Shown one piece after another: positions 4,991 to 5,110 of a stretch of 5,110 nt of DNA; the stretch's first letter is position 1; every line of letters begins with the position of its first letter. Both the position numbers and the translations under genes were made by a program. This DNA is from Acidaminococcales bacterium (GTDB taxonomy: Bacteria > Bacillota > Negativicutes > Acidaminococcales > JAISLQ01), in assembly GCA_031275255.1 (NCBI GenBank), contig JAISPA010000099.1, forward strand, positions 1 through 5,110, read 5' to 3'. The notes under the pieces are model-generated. The model was given only the letters and a program-made list of their open reading frames with translations. It made no database searches and had not been told where the DNA came from.

Positions 4991-5110
4991 TTAGGCCTCG
5001 TTTAAAAACAACTTACTTGAGCAAAATAGTGATAGCCGCAAGAAGCACAAAGGCGAGGAAAGAATCATCCGATTTATCGTAGCGGGTTGCAACACGGCGA
5101 AACCACTTGA
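4991..5110 (-). mobile_element. End of an IS5-family insertion sequence (continues past the right edge)
   Basis: The transposase C-terminus (stop at 5013-5015) is followed on the minus strand by a short stretch containing GTTTTTAAACGAGGCC, the likely terminal repeat. Beyond it the sequence changes to the ribosome site and start codon of another gene on the opposite strand. The boundary near 4990 is inferred; a TTA just outside it could be the target site. The other end is outside the window. Confidence 0.5.
5013..5110 (-). CDS. IS5-family transposase, C-terminal fragment (runs off the right edge)
   Basis: The last 31 codons and the TAA stop are visible. The peptide RRVATRYDKSDDSFLAFVLL, followed by AAITILLK, is the typical C-terminus of IS5-family (DDE_Tnp_1-type) transposases. 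These end with an R-[IV]-A-T-R-Y-D-K block, then a hydrophobic helix a few residues from the stop. The family cuts and pastes the insertion sequence through a DDE active site, which here lies to the right of the window. The gene runs toward repeat element 3. Whether it is intact cannot be told. Confidence 0.8.
   Translation of the reverse strand, partial: KWFRRVATRYDKSDDSFLAFVLLAAITILLK

Overview
The window looks like an accessory or intergenic stretch from a Bacillota-type genome. Three things suggest this: strong AGGAGG-type ribosome sites, consensus sigma-A promoters, and tRNA genes that encode their own CCA. A PocR-type sensory domain fused to a LuxR helix-turn-helix fits an anaerobic Clostridia or Negativicutes member, but the genus cannot be fixed from this sequence.

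Layout. Bases 1-116 hold the start of an IS630-family transposase and probably the end of that insertion sequence. Bases 174-2830 are a two-gene minus-strand operon: a PocR/LuxR-type regulator (2168-2830), then, 2 nt later, a membrane sensor histidine kinase (174-2165) and a likely terminator. Neither protein has a receiver domain, so the kinase has no visible phosphorylation partner here. Bases 2831-3840 have no convincing protein gene. They hold an orphan forward promoter, the first copy of a short repeat element, several hairpins and a possible structured RNA. Bases 3841-4197 are a complete minus-strand tRNA operon: a consensus promoter, tRNA-Thr(TGT), tRNA-Tyr(GTA), initiator tRNA-fMet(CAT) and a terminator hairpin. 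Bases 4198-4965 are again without a credible protein gene. They hold a second orphan forward promoter, two more copies of the repeat element and further stem-loops. At 4966-4984 a strong ribosome site and ATG open a plus-strand gene that is cut after a few codons by an IS5-family insertion, whose transposase C-terminus (minus strand) fills the right edge.

The most notable content is a family of three elements of about 180 bp (3139-3317, 4395-4575 and, inverted, 4711-4891). Their ends are inverted repeats of about 30 bp, and each end is itself a palindrome able to form a hairpin. In the sense orientation the left-end hairpin is followed by a T-run, so it resembles an intrinsic terminator. An internal hairpin is conserved between copies 1 and 3 with a compensatory base-pair swap. 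Copies 1 and 2 each lie about 55-75 bp downstream of an orphan sigma-A-like promoter that points into them, so short RNAs may be made there. The elements carry no transposase, so they look like a non-autonomous mobile repeat (MITE-like or BIME/REP-like) or a mobile small-RNA/terminator cassette. I could not match them to a named family.
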